Below are positions 53,535-62,601 of a DNA stretch of 64,000 nucleotides, one piece after another. The stretch is from assembly GCA_902521465.1 (NCBI GenBank), contig CABYRL010000002.1:122777-186776 (forward strand). Direction: 5' to 3'. The translations under genes and the position numbers were made by a program. The notes beneath the pieces were generated by a model. That model made no database searches, was not told the DNA's origin, and saw nothing but the letters and a program-made list of their open reading frames with translations. Numbering within the stretch: position 1 is the first letter of the stretch; the number at the start of each line of letters is the position of its first letter. The stretch is from an uncultured Alphaproteobacteria bacterium (lineage in GTDB: Bacteria; Pseudomonadota; Alphaproteobacteria; HIMB59).

Positions 53535-54856
53535 TTAGGTTTAATTTTAGATACTGGTTTTCCATAGGCTACATTAATACCACCATATCTTCTTGCTCTA
53601 ACATTACATTGTTCGGCATGGCCTATAAAACCCTCTAGATATGATAATCTTGATCCATATTCTGCAATTTTTGTAGCTGCTTCATCAGTTGTAATTTTTT
53701 GATAAGTATGAGTTTTTATAAATTTACCAACCCATAAACCGCCTGTGTATCTTCCAGCTTTTTTTGTCGGTAAAGTATGGTTTGTTCCTATTACTTTATC
53801 TCCATTCGCAACATTTGTTCTTGCACCCAAAAAAAGTGCTCCATAAGATTTCATATTGTTTAAAAACCATTCATCTCTATCTGTCATAACTTGAACATGC
53901 TCTGATGCTATTTCATTAGCTTTCATTAACATCTCATCATAACTTTCACACAAAATTATTTCACCATAATCTTTCCAGCTAACACCAGCAGTATCTTTTG
54001 TTGGTAAAATTTTGAGTAGTCTATCTATTTCTTTTATTGTTTCTGTTGCTAAATCTCTTGAATTAGTAATCATTATTGCAGGTGAATTATAACCATGCTC
54101 TGCTTGTCCAAGAAGGTCAGTAGCACATATCTCTGCATCTACAGTATCATCGCAGATAATCATTGTTTCAGTAGGACCAGCAAATAAATCGATACCAACC
54201 TTACCAAATAATTGTCTTTTTGCTTCCGCAACGTATGCGTTTCCGGGACCAACAATCATATCTACTGGTTCTATGGTTTCAGTTCCAATAGCCATAGCTC
54301 CAACACCTTGCATTCCACCTAAAACGTATATTTCGTGTGCTCCTCCCATTTTCATAGCTGTAACTACAGCAGCATTTGGTTTTCCTTGATAGGGTGGTGT
54401 TGTTGCTATTATTCTAGGAACTCCAGCAACTGAAGCAGTGACTACAGACATATGAGCTGATGCCACCATTGGAAATTTTCCTGCAGGAACATAACAGCCA
54501 ACTGATTGAACAGGTATATTTTTATGTCCAAGAATTACACCTGGTTGAGTTTCTACTTCAATTTCACTTAAACTTTTTAATTGTGCCTCAGCAAACGATC
54601 GAACTTGTTTTTGTGCAAATCTAATATCCTCTTTGTCATTATCAGAAACTTCATCGACTAATTTACTTATTTCATCTTCAGATAATCTAAATGAACTAGG
54701 TGAGTATTTATCAAATTTCTCTGATAATTCTCTTACATAGCTATCTCCCTTTAATTCAATTTCCTTTAAAGTGTTCTCAACTACTGCTTTAACTTTATTG
54801 TTTTCTTCAGCTCTTTGTTTTTCATTTAAGCTTTTTTTGATAAATTCAACTGTCAT
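53531..54856 (-). CDS. Histidinol dehydrogenase-family protein, HpsN-like catabolic paralog
   Basis: [47 protein letters not shown], and [18 protein letters not shown], which differs from the region I recall for biosynthetic HisD. Confidence 0.8.
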   Translation of the reverse strand: MTVEFIKKSLNEKQRAEENNKVKAVVENTLKEIELKGDSYVRELSEKFDKYSPSSFRLSEDEISKLVDEVSDNDKEDIRFAQKQVRSFAEAQLKSLSEIEVETQPGVILGHKNIPVQSVGCYVPAGKFPMVASAHMSVVTASVAGVPRIIATTPPYQGKPNAAVVTAMKMGGAHEIYVLGGMQGVGAMAIGTETIEPVDMIVGPGNAYVAEAKRQLFGKVGIDLFAGPTETMIICDDTVDAEICATDLLGQAEHGYNSPAIMITNSRDLATETIKEIDRLLKILPTKDTAGVSWKDYGEIILCESYDEMLMKANEIASEHVQVMTDRDEWFLNNMKSYGALFLGARTNVANGDKVIGTNHTLPTKKAGRYTGGLWVGKFIKTHTYQKITTDEAATKIAEYGSRLSYLEGFIGHAEQCNVRARRYGGINVAYGKPVSKIKPK

Positions 54857-54858
54857 TT

Positions 54859-55953
54859 TTATTTCTTATGAACTAATTCGAGCACATCTATTCCTAATTG
54901 AAATAAAATATGGACAATATCTATTGGTACCCAATTTTCCCTAATAAGACCCTCATTATGTAAATAAAAATCCATCACTCTCATAGTAACTAATTTATTA
55001 GTAGGTTCATACCCTAGCCAATCACTTGAACCGTGTGTAGCTTGAATACTATGCCAACCACCTGTCATAGAATAATTACCATCACCTATTTCAATGTAAT
55101 GACCAATTTTCCAATAATTTCTCTCTTTAAACGTCAATCTAAATGGTAGCTGATGATGCTCAATAAAACCTTTTAAACCTCTAGCAGTGCCTATACCACA
55201 TGGTCCGTACCACATCATTTTCGGATGCCAATAATCTTTTTGAGGATGGTTAATTAATTTCTGTCTGACACTATCTTTAGTAGCTCCAGTCTCAGTTTCT
55301 GGTTTTATATCTAAACTTCTTTGCATCGTAAGACCCTGATCAAGGGTTCTAGCTGATAAATCAGAGTCTAGGTTTTCAAAAGTTGTTCCGTCTCCAGTAA
55401 TGGGTCCTGGCCACATTTCTTCTATACCTAATGATGAATTAATTGGCCAAAAACCTGCTTGCCTTATGAATTCCATAATATCAATTAACACATGAGAATT
55501 GATTATTTTTTCATTTTCAATTTGATGAACTTCACAAATTCGTAAATGAATAGTTTTACCATTGGAGGGAATTCCTAACCATGGATTGACAAAAGTGCCA
55601 GTCAAATGACCAACAGTTGAGACATAAACCCTATCTTGAAAACTCCCTCCAATTATTAAATTATCTCTTCTCTCTAAATCTGGAAAAGAATTCAGTAAAG
55701 GTTTCCAAAGGGTATTAATTATTTCATCAATGCCTTTTATATGATTTACAGGGTGGAATGCATAGATTTCAGCATTTTCATGATATGCATTCTTTATATT
55801 TTGACTTAAATCACTATCTTTGGACTCAGAAATTTTTTTGAGAAGATTTCTAATTTTTTTTTTATTTAATATATTTTCTTCAGGGTCCAAATTTATAATT
55901 TTTGCTCCACTTTTAATTGGGATACCGGTATCAAAATTTTTAATTTCGCTCAT
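54859..55953 (-). CDS. Tandem NTF2/SnoaL-like (ester cyclase-like) two-domain protein, type A
   Basis: Two SnoaL-like halves: [35 protein letters not shown] and [17 protein letters not shown]; start MSEIKNF at 55953 preferred. Confidence 0.78.
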   Translation of the reverse strand: MSEIKNFDTGIPIKSGAKIINLDPEENILNKKKIRNLLKKISESKDSDLSQNIKNAYHENAEIYAFHPVNHIKGIDEIINTLWKPLLNSFPDLERRDNLIIGGSFQDRVYVSTVGHLTGTFVNPWLGIPSNGKTIHLRICEVHQIENEKIINSHVLIDIMEFIRQAGFWPINSSLGIEEMWPGPITGDGTTFENLDSDLSARTLDQGLTMQRSLDIKPETETGATKDSVRQKLINHPQKDYWHPKMMWYGPCGIGTARGLKGFIEHHQLPFRLTFKERNYWKIGHYIEIGDGNYSMTGGWHSIQATHGSSDWLGYEPTNKLVTMRVMDFYLHNEGLIRENWVPIDIVHILFQLGIDVLELVHKK

Positions 55954-56053
55954 GTTATATTGCCTCACCTATATAAAATAAATAAATATTACTTTGATTA
56001 ACTTTATAATTTAAATAATATTTAACAATATGTGGAAATTTAAAATCTAATTA

Positions 56054-57028
56054 ATGACGCAGGATATTAACAGTCGTTTGGTAAAATTTAATGAGCTAGT
56101 CCCAAGTAAAATTCCATTTGTAGAAGGTAAGCTCAAAGGGCATCAAGATAGACTGAATTATTCTATAGTTGGTCCTGGAGTGAGTGAGGATACCAAGCAA
56201 AACGTCAAGATAGCTGAAGAGCATGGTTTCAATATAGGTGCAGTAAGTGCCGCTCCAATGAATGGATCGGGACTTCATAGCCACACTACTGCAGAAGTAT
56301 TTTTGATATTTTCAGGTTCTTGGCGCTTTTATTGGGGCGCAGATGGTAAAGAGGGCGAAGTAGTTTTAAACAAAGGAGATGTTGCTTCATTTCCCACTAA
56401 TATGTTTCGGGGATTTCAAAATGTTAGTGATGAAAAAGCATTAATATTTGTTGTCCTAGGAGAAAATGATCCCGGTGTGATAACATGGACACCAAAAGTA
56501 TTAGAAAAAGCAAAAGAGTCTGGAATGGTTTTATTAAATGATAATACCTTAATTGATCTTGATAAAAATAAAATTCCAGATGGAAAAGTTGCCCTTGAAC
56601 CTATTAAAGAAAAAGATCTGGAGTCTTTCGATCATTACACTTCTGAAGAAATTGAAAAATATGTAATCCGTTATGAAAATAAAGATAAATATTTAAAAGA
56701 TGATGAGCATTATAACTCTAATTCAATTTTAAATTACCTTGACTATTTTAATGTTCATAATAAAGATTTTGAGCCAAACATAGACCATAATACAGGCTTT
56801 GGTTTGACGATGTTAAAAGGTAATAATGCTCATATTCATCCGTACACATTAAAAGAGTCTGAAGTTTATTTATGTTTAGATGGTGAATGGGAAGTAACTT
56901 GCAATGATCAAAAAACCATAATTGGACCAAACGACTCTTTCTCGTCTCCAAGAGGTTCAACTAGAAGTTTAAAAAATATTAGTAATCAAGAAGGAAGTAT
57001 CTTTATTATACGACAAAAAAACCTCTAA
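56054..57028 (+). CDS. Bicupin (two cupin_2-like domains)
   Basis: GSGLHSHTTAEVFLIFSGSW..GDVASFPTNMFRGFQN and NAHIHPYTLKESEVYLCLDGEW..FSSPRGSTRSLKN. Confidence 0.82.
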   Translation: MTQDINSRLVKFNELVPSKIPFVEGKLKGHQDRLNYSIVGPGVSEDTKQNVKIAEEHGFNIGAVSAAPMNGSGLHSHTTAEVFLIFSGSWRFYWGADGKEGEVVLNKGDVASFPTNMFRGFQNVSDEKALIFVVLGENDPGVITWTPKVLEKAKESGMVLLNDNTLIDLDKNKIPDGKVALEPIKEKDLESFDHYTSEEIEKYVIRYENKDKYLKDDEHYNSNSILNYLDYFNVHNKDFEPNIDHNTGFGLTMLKGNNAHIHPYTLKESEVYLCLDGEWEVTCNDQKTIIGPNDSFSSPRGSTRSLKNISNQEGSIFIIRQKNL

Positions 57029-57030
57029 TA

Positions 57031-58002
57031 ATGAAAGGTTTTGATAATAAATTTTTAGATCTACCAGATTATATATTTAAAATAACATATCAAATTTGGG
57101 AAAATAAAGATGTTGAGTCAATTAGAGACTATTATGCTGAGGGTATTCCAGTTAGGTCTCCAGACGGTGTAATATATGGCCCTGATGCTGTAGTGAAAGC
57201 TACTTATGCCACTTTGAATGAATTTCCAGATCGACAGTTATTAGGCGAAGATGTAATTTGGATTGGTAATGAAGAAAATGGATATTTATCATCACATAGA
57301 ATTTTATCTAAGGCGACGCATTTAAATGATGGTATTTATGGAAAAGCTACTGGTAAAACTCTCAAGTATCGAGTAATAGCTGATTGTGCTTGCAAGAATA
57401 ACCAGGTTTATGATGAATGGCTTGTAAGAGACCAGGGTGCTATTGTTCGGCAGTTAAACATTGATCCTAAAAAACATGCAGCAAAAGTAATTGAAAATCA
57501 AGGTGGTAAAGATAAATGCCCAGCTCCCTTTAATAACAACACCTCACATGAAGTAAAATATTTACAAATACCCATCTCAACAAATAATACAGGAATAGAT
57601 TATGCTAATATTTTAAAGGAAATATTTAATAATAATTTTAACATAATAGATAAAGTTTATGATCGATCAGTTAATCAAGAACAGCCTGGAGGCACGAAAG
57701 CATTAGGGGTAGATGAGGTAAAGAGTTTTTGGTCTTCACTAAGATCTATGTTCCCGGACTCAATTTTTAAAGTTGAACATGTATGCTATTTAGAAGAAAA
57801 ATATGAGTATAAAAAAGCATCCATTAGATGGTCACTAGAGGGAACTCATTCGGGACCTGGTTTATTTTCTAATCCTAGTAATGCAAATGTTCATATAATG
57901 GGAATATCTCAGGCTGAATTTGGTCCAAGAGGGATCAAAAATGAATGGGTTCTATTTGACGAAACAATAATTTGGAAACAAATTTTATTAAAAACTGGAT
58001 AA
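57031..58002 (+). CDS. Tandem NTF2/SnoaL-like two-domain protein, type B
   Basis: ITYQIWENKDVESIRDYYAEGIPVRSPDGVIYGPDAV..FPDRQLLGEDVIWIGN..SSHRI and second half FPDSIFKVEHVCYL..IRWSLEGTHSGPG. Confidence 0.78.
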   Translation: MKGFDNKFLDLPDYIFKITYQIWENKDVESIRDYYAEGIPVRSPDGVIYGPDAVVKATYATLNEFPDRQLLGEDVIWIGNEENGYLSSHRILSKATHLNDGIYGKATGKTLKYRVIADCACKNNQVYDEWLVRDQGAIVRQLNIDPKKHAAKVIENQGGKDKCPAPFNNNTSHEVKYLQIPISTNNTGIDYANILKEIFNNNFNIIDKVYDRSVNQEQPGGTKALGVDEVKSFWSSLRSMFPDSIFKVEHVCYLEEKYEYKKASIRWSLEGTHSGPGLFSNPSNANVHIMGISQAEFGPRGIKNEWVLFDETIIWKQILLKTG

Positions 58003-58005
58003 CAA

Positions 58006-58707
58006 TTGAAACTACTAACAAAAAGAGAAAAGAAAATTATTGAATACATTAGAAATTATGACTCTCCAACTATCTCAAATTCACTAGAATTATTAGATCC
58101 AACTCTACGATCAAAAGGACACACACAAAAAACAATGCATTGTTTAAATCCGAGTTTAAAACCAATCATTGGTTTTGCCAAAACAGCGATTATTACATCC
58201 AGAAAAAAGAAAAATACAAATATAATTAAAAATAGAGATAAATATTACGATTATATGTTCGAAGGAAACTACCCAAAGATTTGTGTTATCGAGGATAAGG
58301 ATAAGACTAATACAATTGGTGCATGGTGGGGTGAACTTAATGCATCTATACATTTAAATTTTGGATTTGTTGGAGCTATAACAAACGGAGCAATGAGAGA
58401 TTTACAGGAGATAAATAGAAAGTTTCAAATATTAAGTGGTGAAATAAGAGTAGGGCATGGATACAATCAAATTCATAAAATTAATTGCAATGTTGATATT
58501 TTTAATATGAAAGTAAAACCTGACGACCTTATTCACGCAGACTTACACGGTGCTGTTATAATAAAAAGAGACTTTTTAATTGAATTACCATTGGCTATTA
58601 AAAAAATGATACAAAAAGAAAAAATAATTTTTGATTTCTTTAGAAAAAATAAAAAATTTTCGAAAAAACAATTTTTAGATAAGTATAAAAAATTTATCAA
58701 TTCATAA
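58006..58707 (+). CDS. RraA-like / HMG-aldolase family protein
   Basis: DSPTISNSLE, GAWWGELNASIHLNFGFVGAITNGAMRDLQEI, DDLIHADLHGAVII; TTG start. Confidence 0.75.
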   Translation: MKLLTKREKKIIEYIRNYDSPTISNSLELLDPTLRSKGHTQKTMHCLNPSLKPIIGFAKTAIITSRKKKNTNIIKNRDKYYDYMFEGNYPKICVIEDKDKTNTIGAWWGELNASIHLNFGFVGAITNGAMRDLQEINRKFQILSGEIRVGHGYNQIHKINCNVDIFNMKVKPDDLIHADLHGAVIIKRDFLIELPLAIKKMIQKEKIIFDFFRKNKKFSKKQFLDKYKKFINS

Positions 58708-58712
58708 TTATT

Positions 58713-59843
58713 ATGGCATCTAAAATTTTGACAACACACGTTGGGAGCTTACCAAGATCCAAAGAACTATCAGAATATCTCTTTGCCAAGGATAAGGGTG
58801 AAGAATACAACAAAAAATTATTTGGAAATATTTTAAACTCAAATGTTGAAAAAATTGTAAAAAGACAACTTGAAGTTGGGTTAGATTTCATAAGTGACGG
58901 TGAGATGAGCAAGATTAGTTATGCTACTTATATTAAGGATAGAATTGATGGTTTTTCAGGAGAAAGTGAACGAAGAGCACCTGCCGATTTAGACGATTTT
59001 CCAGACTATAAGGAAAAGTTAGCTATTAGTGGTGGAACACCTACTTATTCAAGACCATGTTGCACCAATGAATTAAAAATAAAAGATAATTTTTCTTTGT
59101 TAAATGATATTGAAAATTTTAGCAACGCCTTAAAAAAGTATGGTCATGCAAAAGCATTTATGAATGCAGCATCACCGGGTGTCATTAATGTTTTTATGCC
59201 AAATAAATTTTATGCTAGCGATGATGAATATTTAAATAAACTCTCTAGTATTATGGCAAATGAGTATGAACAAATTACTAATGCAAATATTCATGTTCAA
59301 TTAGACTGTCCAGATTTAGCACTAGCTAGGCATATGAATTTTAAAGATCTATCTGAGGAGGATTTTTTAAAAAAAGCTGAAATGCAAATTGAGTGTTTAA
59401 ATCATGCTTTAATAAACGTTGATATTGAAAAAACTAGAATGCATATTTGTTGGGGTAATTATGAGGGGCCACATACTCATGATATAGCTCTAAAAAAAAT
59501 ATTACCTATAATTTTAAAATCAAAAATTAAATATTTTCTAATTGAGTCATCCAATCCTCGTCATGCACATGAGTGGAAAGTCTTTGAAGAAATTAAATTA
59601 CCAAAAGATAAAGTGTTAGTACCTGGCGTAATTGACTCTACATCTAATTTTGTAGAACACCCAGAAGTAGTAGCTGAAAGATTAATTAAGTATTCAACAG
59701 TAGTGCCTAAAGAACAATTAATGGCCGGAACTGATTGTGGCTTTAGTACTTTTGCAGGCTTTGGAAAAATTGATGAAAATATTTGTTATGAAAAACTTAT
59801 TGCATTAGTAGAGGGTACTAAACTCGCTTCAAAATTTATTTAG
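58713..59843 (+). CDS. Cobalamin-independent methionine synthase-like (MetE C-terminal domain) protein
   Basis: THVGSLPRSKEL; putative Zn ligands HIC (MHICWGN), Glu (IESSNPR), Cys (GTDCGF). Confidence 0.82.
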   Translation: MASKILTTHVGSLPRSKELSEYLFAKDKGEEYNKKLFGNILNSNVEKIVKRQLEVGLDFISDGEMSKISYATYIKDRIDGFSGESERRAPADLDDFPDYKEKLAISGGTPTYSRPCCTNELKIKDNFSLLNDIENFSNALKKYGHAKAFMNAASPGVINVFMPNKFYASDDEYLNKLSSIMANEYEQITNANIHVQLDCPDLALARHMNFKDLSEEDFLKKAEMQIECLNHALINVDIEKTRMHICWGNYEGPHTHDIALKKILPIILKSKIKYFLIESSNPRHAHEWKVFEEIKLPKDKVLVPGVIDSTSNFVEHPEVVAERLIKYSTVVPKEQLMAGTDCGFSTFAGFGKIDENICYEKLIALVEGTKLASKFI

Positions 59844-60840
59844 AATTTTCATTTTTATTTCTCTCAAGTAAATCAATACCCACACATTTTAAAAAATGAA
59901 GATGATCAATTAATATCCAATTTTCTGCTATTTTATCTCCATCTCTTCTATAAAGGTCAACAACTCTCATCTCCCCAATAAGATTTGTGTCTTGTTTGAA
60001 ACCCATGTAGTTACCTTTTGGTTTCATTTTTAAATTTGGCCAACCAAACCATCCACCATAATTTCCCTCTGAGTTTTCAAGTATATGCCCGGAGAAATCA
60101 ATAAAATCTAAATTATCCTCAAAGGGGCCCGTGTGACCTTTTAAATAACCATCATAGGTATATGATGCACCAATACCCCCTGGTCCCCACCATATCATGT
60201 CCTCATGCCAGTCTTTTTGTAAATCAGGAATTGTTGTCCTCATCCCCTCACCAATTAATCGATTTGCCATTCTCATTATAAGTTCAAGAGTTTTCTTTCC
60301 CTCTATTTCACTTTGTTTTTCAAAGCATAAACCCTGATGTGTTTTAGGTCCCGGATTAAAGCCAATCATCCCCGTTGACTCTGGGACTACTGATAAATTT
60401 AAATGTTGCATAAATTTTAAAATGTCTAAAAAAAAAGCACCTTCTTGTATTTTGTTATCCTCTACTTTATAGAACTCACAATACCATAACATTACAGTCT
60501 TAAAATTTGGTTTAATGTCAAAAAAAGGAAAATTAAAACTTCCAAGCAAATGCCCCATATTCACAACCCATTTTGAAGAATGATTGTCAACTAAATTTGT
60601 GCCAGCATAAAAGATATCCATTCTTCTTTGGATAGGCTTAAATGATTTTTTTATAGGAAACCAAAATTTTGTTGCAAATTCTTCAATACCTATAATCTCG
60701 TTAAAAGGATGTGTACATTTCATATTAAAATTTTTAGATGTGTACTTAGAAATTATTTCAATTAAGTTATCTTCACTAGCTTTATCAACTTCATTTATAA
60801 AGTTTAATACTAATAATTTTTCTTTCTGAAAATCAGACAT
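59836..60840 (-). CDS. Tandem NTF2/SnoaL-like two-domain protein, type A paralog
   Basis: HPFNEIIGIEEFATKFWFPIKKSF..MGHLLGSFNFP..; NPGPKTHQGLCFE; EDMIWWGPGGIGASYTYDGYLKGH; same architecture as 54859..55953. Confidence 0.76.
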   Translation of the reverse strand: MSDFQKEKLLVLNFINEVDKASEDNLIEIISKYTSKNFNMKCTHPFNEIIGIEEFATKFWFPIKKSFKPIQRRMDIFYAGTNLVDNHSSKWVVNMGHLLGSFNFPFFDIKPNFKTVMLWYCEFYKVEDNKIQEGAFFLDILKFMQHLNLSVVPESTGMIGFNPGPKTHQGLCFEKQSEIEGKKTLELIMRMANRLIGEGMRTTIPDLQKDWHEDMIWWGPGGIGASYTYDGYLKGHTGPFEDNLDFIDFSGHILENSEGNYGGWFGWPNLKMKPKGNYMGFKQDTNLIGEMRVVDLYRRDGDKIAENWILIDHLHFLKCVGIDLLERNKNENSK

Positions 60841-60934
60841 TAGTTTATTTATAATATAACAGAAAAAATAATAGTATTCATTTATAATATATTATTGCTT
60901 TGAATTTTATTTAATAGTATTAGTAAATTTATTT

Positions 60935-62074
60935 ATGAAAAAAATTTTAATTAAAGATTTAAAACCAATCCCTTTAAAAGATCATCATATGCCAAAAAAT
61001 TTTGATATTTCTCTTAAATCTTATGGTGGAGGTGGTAATGCTAAATCTTTAAATCCAAATCCTAAAAATTTACCATTTCAGTCAATGCAGGGATTTGAAA
61101 AACAATATAAAAATATTATTGATTATATTGTCAGAATTACATACAGCATATGGGAAGAAAAAAATATAGGCTATATATACGATACTTATAGCCCAAAATG
61201 TCGTGTTTGGGATGAACTTGGTTTACAATTCGGATCTGAAAAAATTGTCTCTGATACAGTTCATACTAATAACGCCTTCCCGAATATTCGATTATACGCT
61301 GATGAGGTAATATGGGCAGGAAACGACAAAACAAGTTTTCATACTTCACATAGAACTATAATTACTGGCACTAACACTGGTTATAGCAATTTTGCGAAAC
61401 CAACAGGTAAATCAGTTAGGTTGTTCTGTATTGCAAACTGTGTAGCAAAAAATAATGAAATATATTACGAAAATGTTGTTTATGATACCGCAGGTTTAAT
61501 AAAACAATTAGGCTTAGACTTAAATGAAGTAGCAAAACAAATTGCTAATAAAGGAAATATTGGTCCATTTGCTCCTGATTTTAGAAATTCAAAACCCAAA
61601 AGAAATATTAAAAAGTTAAAGCCTATAAGCTTCGCGATACCTGATAAAATTAAAAACATTAGAGAATTTGTTCATGCGGTTTTTGATACTATTTGGAATA
61701 GAAGAAATTTTTCTGCTATTGATAGTGTTTATACAAAAAATATAAAATTTGAAGGATCAACTAGTCGAAAATTTGTTGGAATACCTAAGCTGAAACATTT
61801 TATAATTTCATTAATTGCATCATTTCCTGATCTTGCATTAAGTATTGAAGATCTATATTGGATGGGAAATAGTAAAGACGGTTATTTAGTATCAATTCGT
61901 TGGGGTGCTGTTGGAACTCACAAAGGAAATGGAATTTATGGAAAGCCATCTAATAAAGAGTGTTATCTTTGGGGTATTACACAATGGGAAATTAAAAATA
62001 ATAAAATTACAAAAGAATGGACTGGTTTCAATGAATTGGCAATCTTAATACAAATTTTAGGAGAAAAAAAATGA
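60935..62074 (+). CDS. Tandem NTF2/SnoaL-like two-domain protein, type B paralog
   Basis: ITYSIWEEKNIGYIYDTYSPKCRVWDELGLQFGSEKIV..FPNIRLYADEVIWAGN..TSHRT; FPDLALSIEDLYWMGN..IRWGAVGTHKGNGIYG; parallels 57031..58002. Confidence 0.77.
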   Translation: MKKILIKDLKPIPLKDHHMPKNFDISLKSYGGGGNAKSLNPNPKNLPFQSMQGFEKQYKNIIDYIVRITYSIWEEKNIGYIYDTYSPKCRVWDELGLQFGSEKIVSDTVHTNNAFPNIRLYADEVIWAGNDKTSFHTSHRTIITGTNTGYSNFAKPTGKSVRLFCIANCVAKNNEIYYENVVYDTAGLIKQLGLDLNEVAKQIANKGNIGPFAPDFRNSKPKRNIKKLKPISFAIPDKIKNIREFVHAVFDTIWNRRNFSAIDSVYTKNIKFEGSTSRKFVGIPKLKHFIISLIASFPDLALSIEDLYWMGNSKDGYLVSIRWGAVGTHKGNGIYGKPSNKECYLWGITQWEIKNNKITKEWTGFNELAILIQILGEKK

Positions 62075-62490
62075 ATTTAAATGAAAGTAAAATACTATTG
62101 CAAAATATGTACGATGCCTTGAATGCACAAGATTTAGAGGCACAGCATAAATATTGGAATGATGATATGATTTGGCATGGACCTCCAGGTTTTGGTGATA
62201 TACACGGTATTGAAAATTTTAAATATAAGGTTCTTAAACCTTTTTATGCAGCGTTTCCAGACTATCATGTAAAAAATGATATTGTTGTCGCAGAAGGTAA
62301 TTGGATAAGTGCGACAGGTTATTTAACCGGCACTCATAGCGGAACTTATCTAGGTGTAAAACCAACTGGAAAGACAATTAAAATGCAGTTTTCTGATTTT
62401 TGGACAATAGAAAATGATAAATTTATGGATAATTATGTGATGGTCGATAACCATGGTGTTTTCGAACAAATGGGCCTTAGTTTTAGATAA
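62071..62490 (+). CDS. Single-domain NTF2/SnoaL-like (ester cyclase-like) protein
   Basis: DDMIWHGPPGFGDIHGIENFK..FPDYHVKNDIVVAEGNWISATGYLTGTHSGTYLGVKPTGKTIKMQFSDFW. Confidence 0.85.
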   Translation: MNLNESKILLQNMYDALNAQDLEAQHKYWNDDMIWHGPPGFGDIHGIENFKYKVLKPFYAAFPDYHVKNDIVVAEGNWISATGYLTGTHSGTYLGVKPTGKTIKMQFSDFWTIENDKFMDNYVMVDNHGVFEQMGLSFR

Positions 62491-62601
62491 AAGAGAATAA
62501 CATAATAATTTCCGCGACCATTTCTCTTACATTTAAATTTTGTTTTATTTAGTATAGTTTTTTAAAAATAACTTTTTATTAACAAAAAGAAGAGGAAATA
62601 A

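Noticed and set aside
56054-57028. DMSP lyase (DddK/Q/L/W-type cupin)
   Set aside because: It is a bicupin with the motif 2 His missing by eye; DMSP-lyase cupins need an intact metal site.
60841-60934. Repeated TTTATAATAT (60848, 60881) and AATAGTATT (60870, 60913) in the divergent gap
   Set aside because: Low-complexity AT sequence; repeats this short are expected by chance, though -10-like elements are possible.
62491-62528. AAGAGAA...TTCTCTT inverted repeat upstream of the SBP gene
   Set aside because: Only 7 bp with a 24-nt loop; too weak to call an operator or hairpin.
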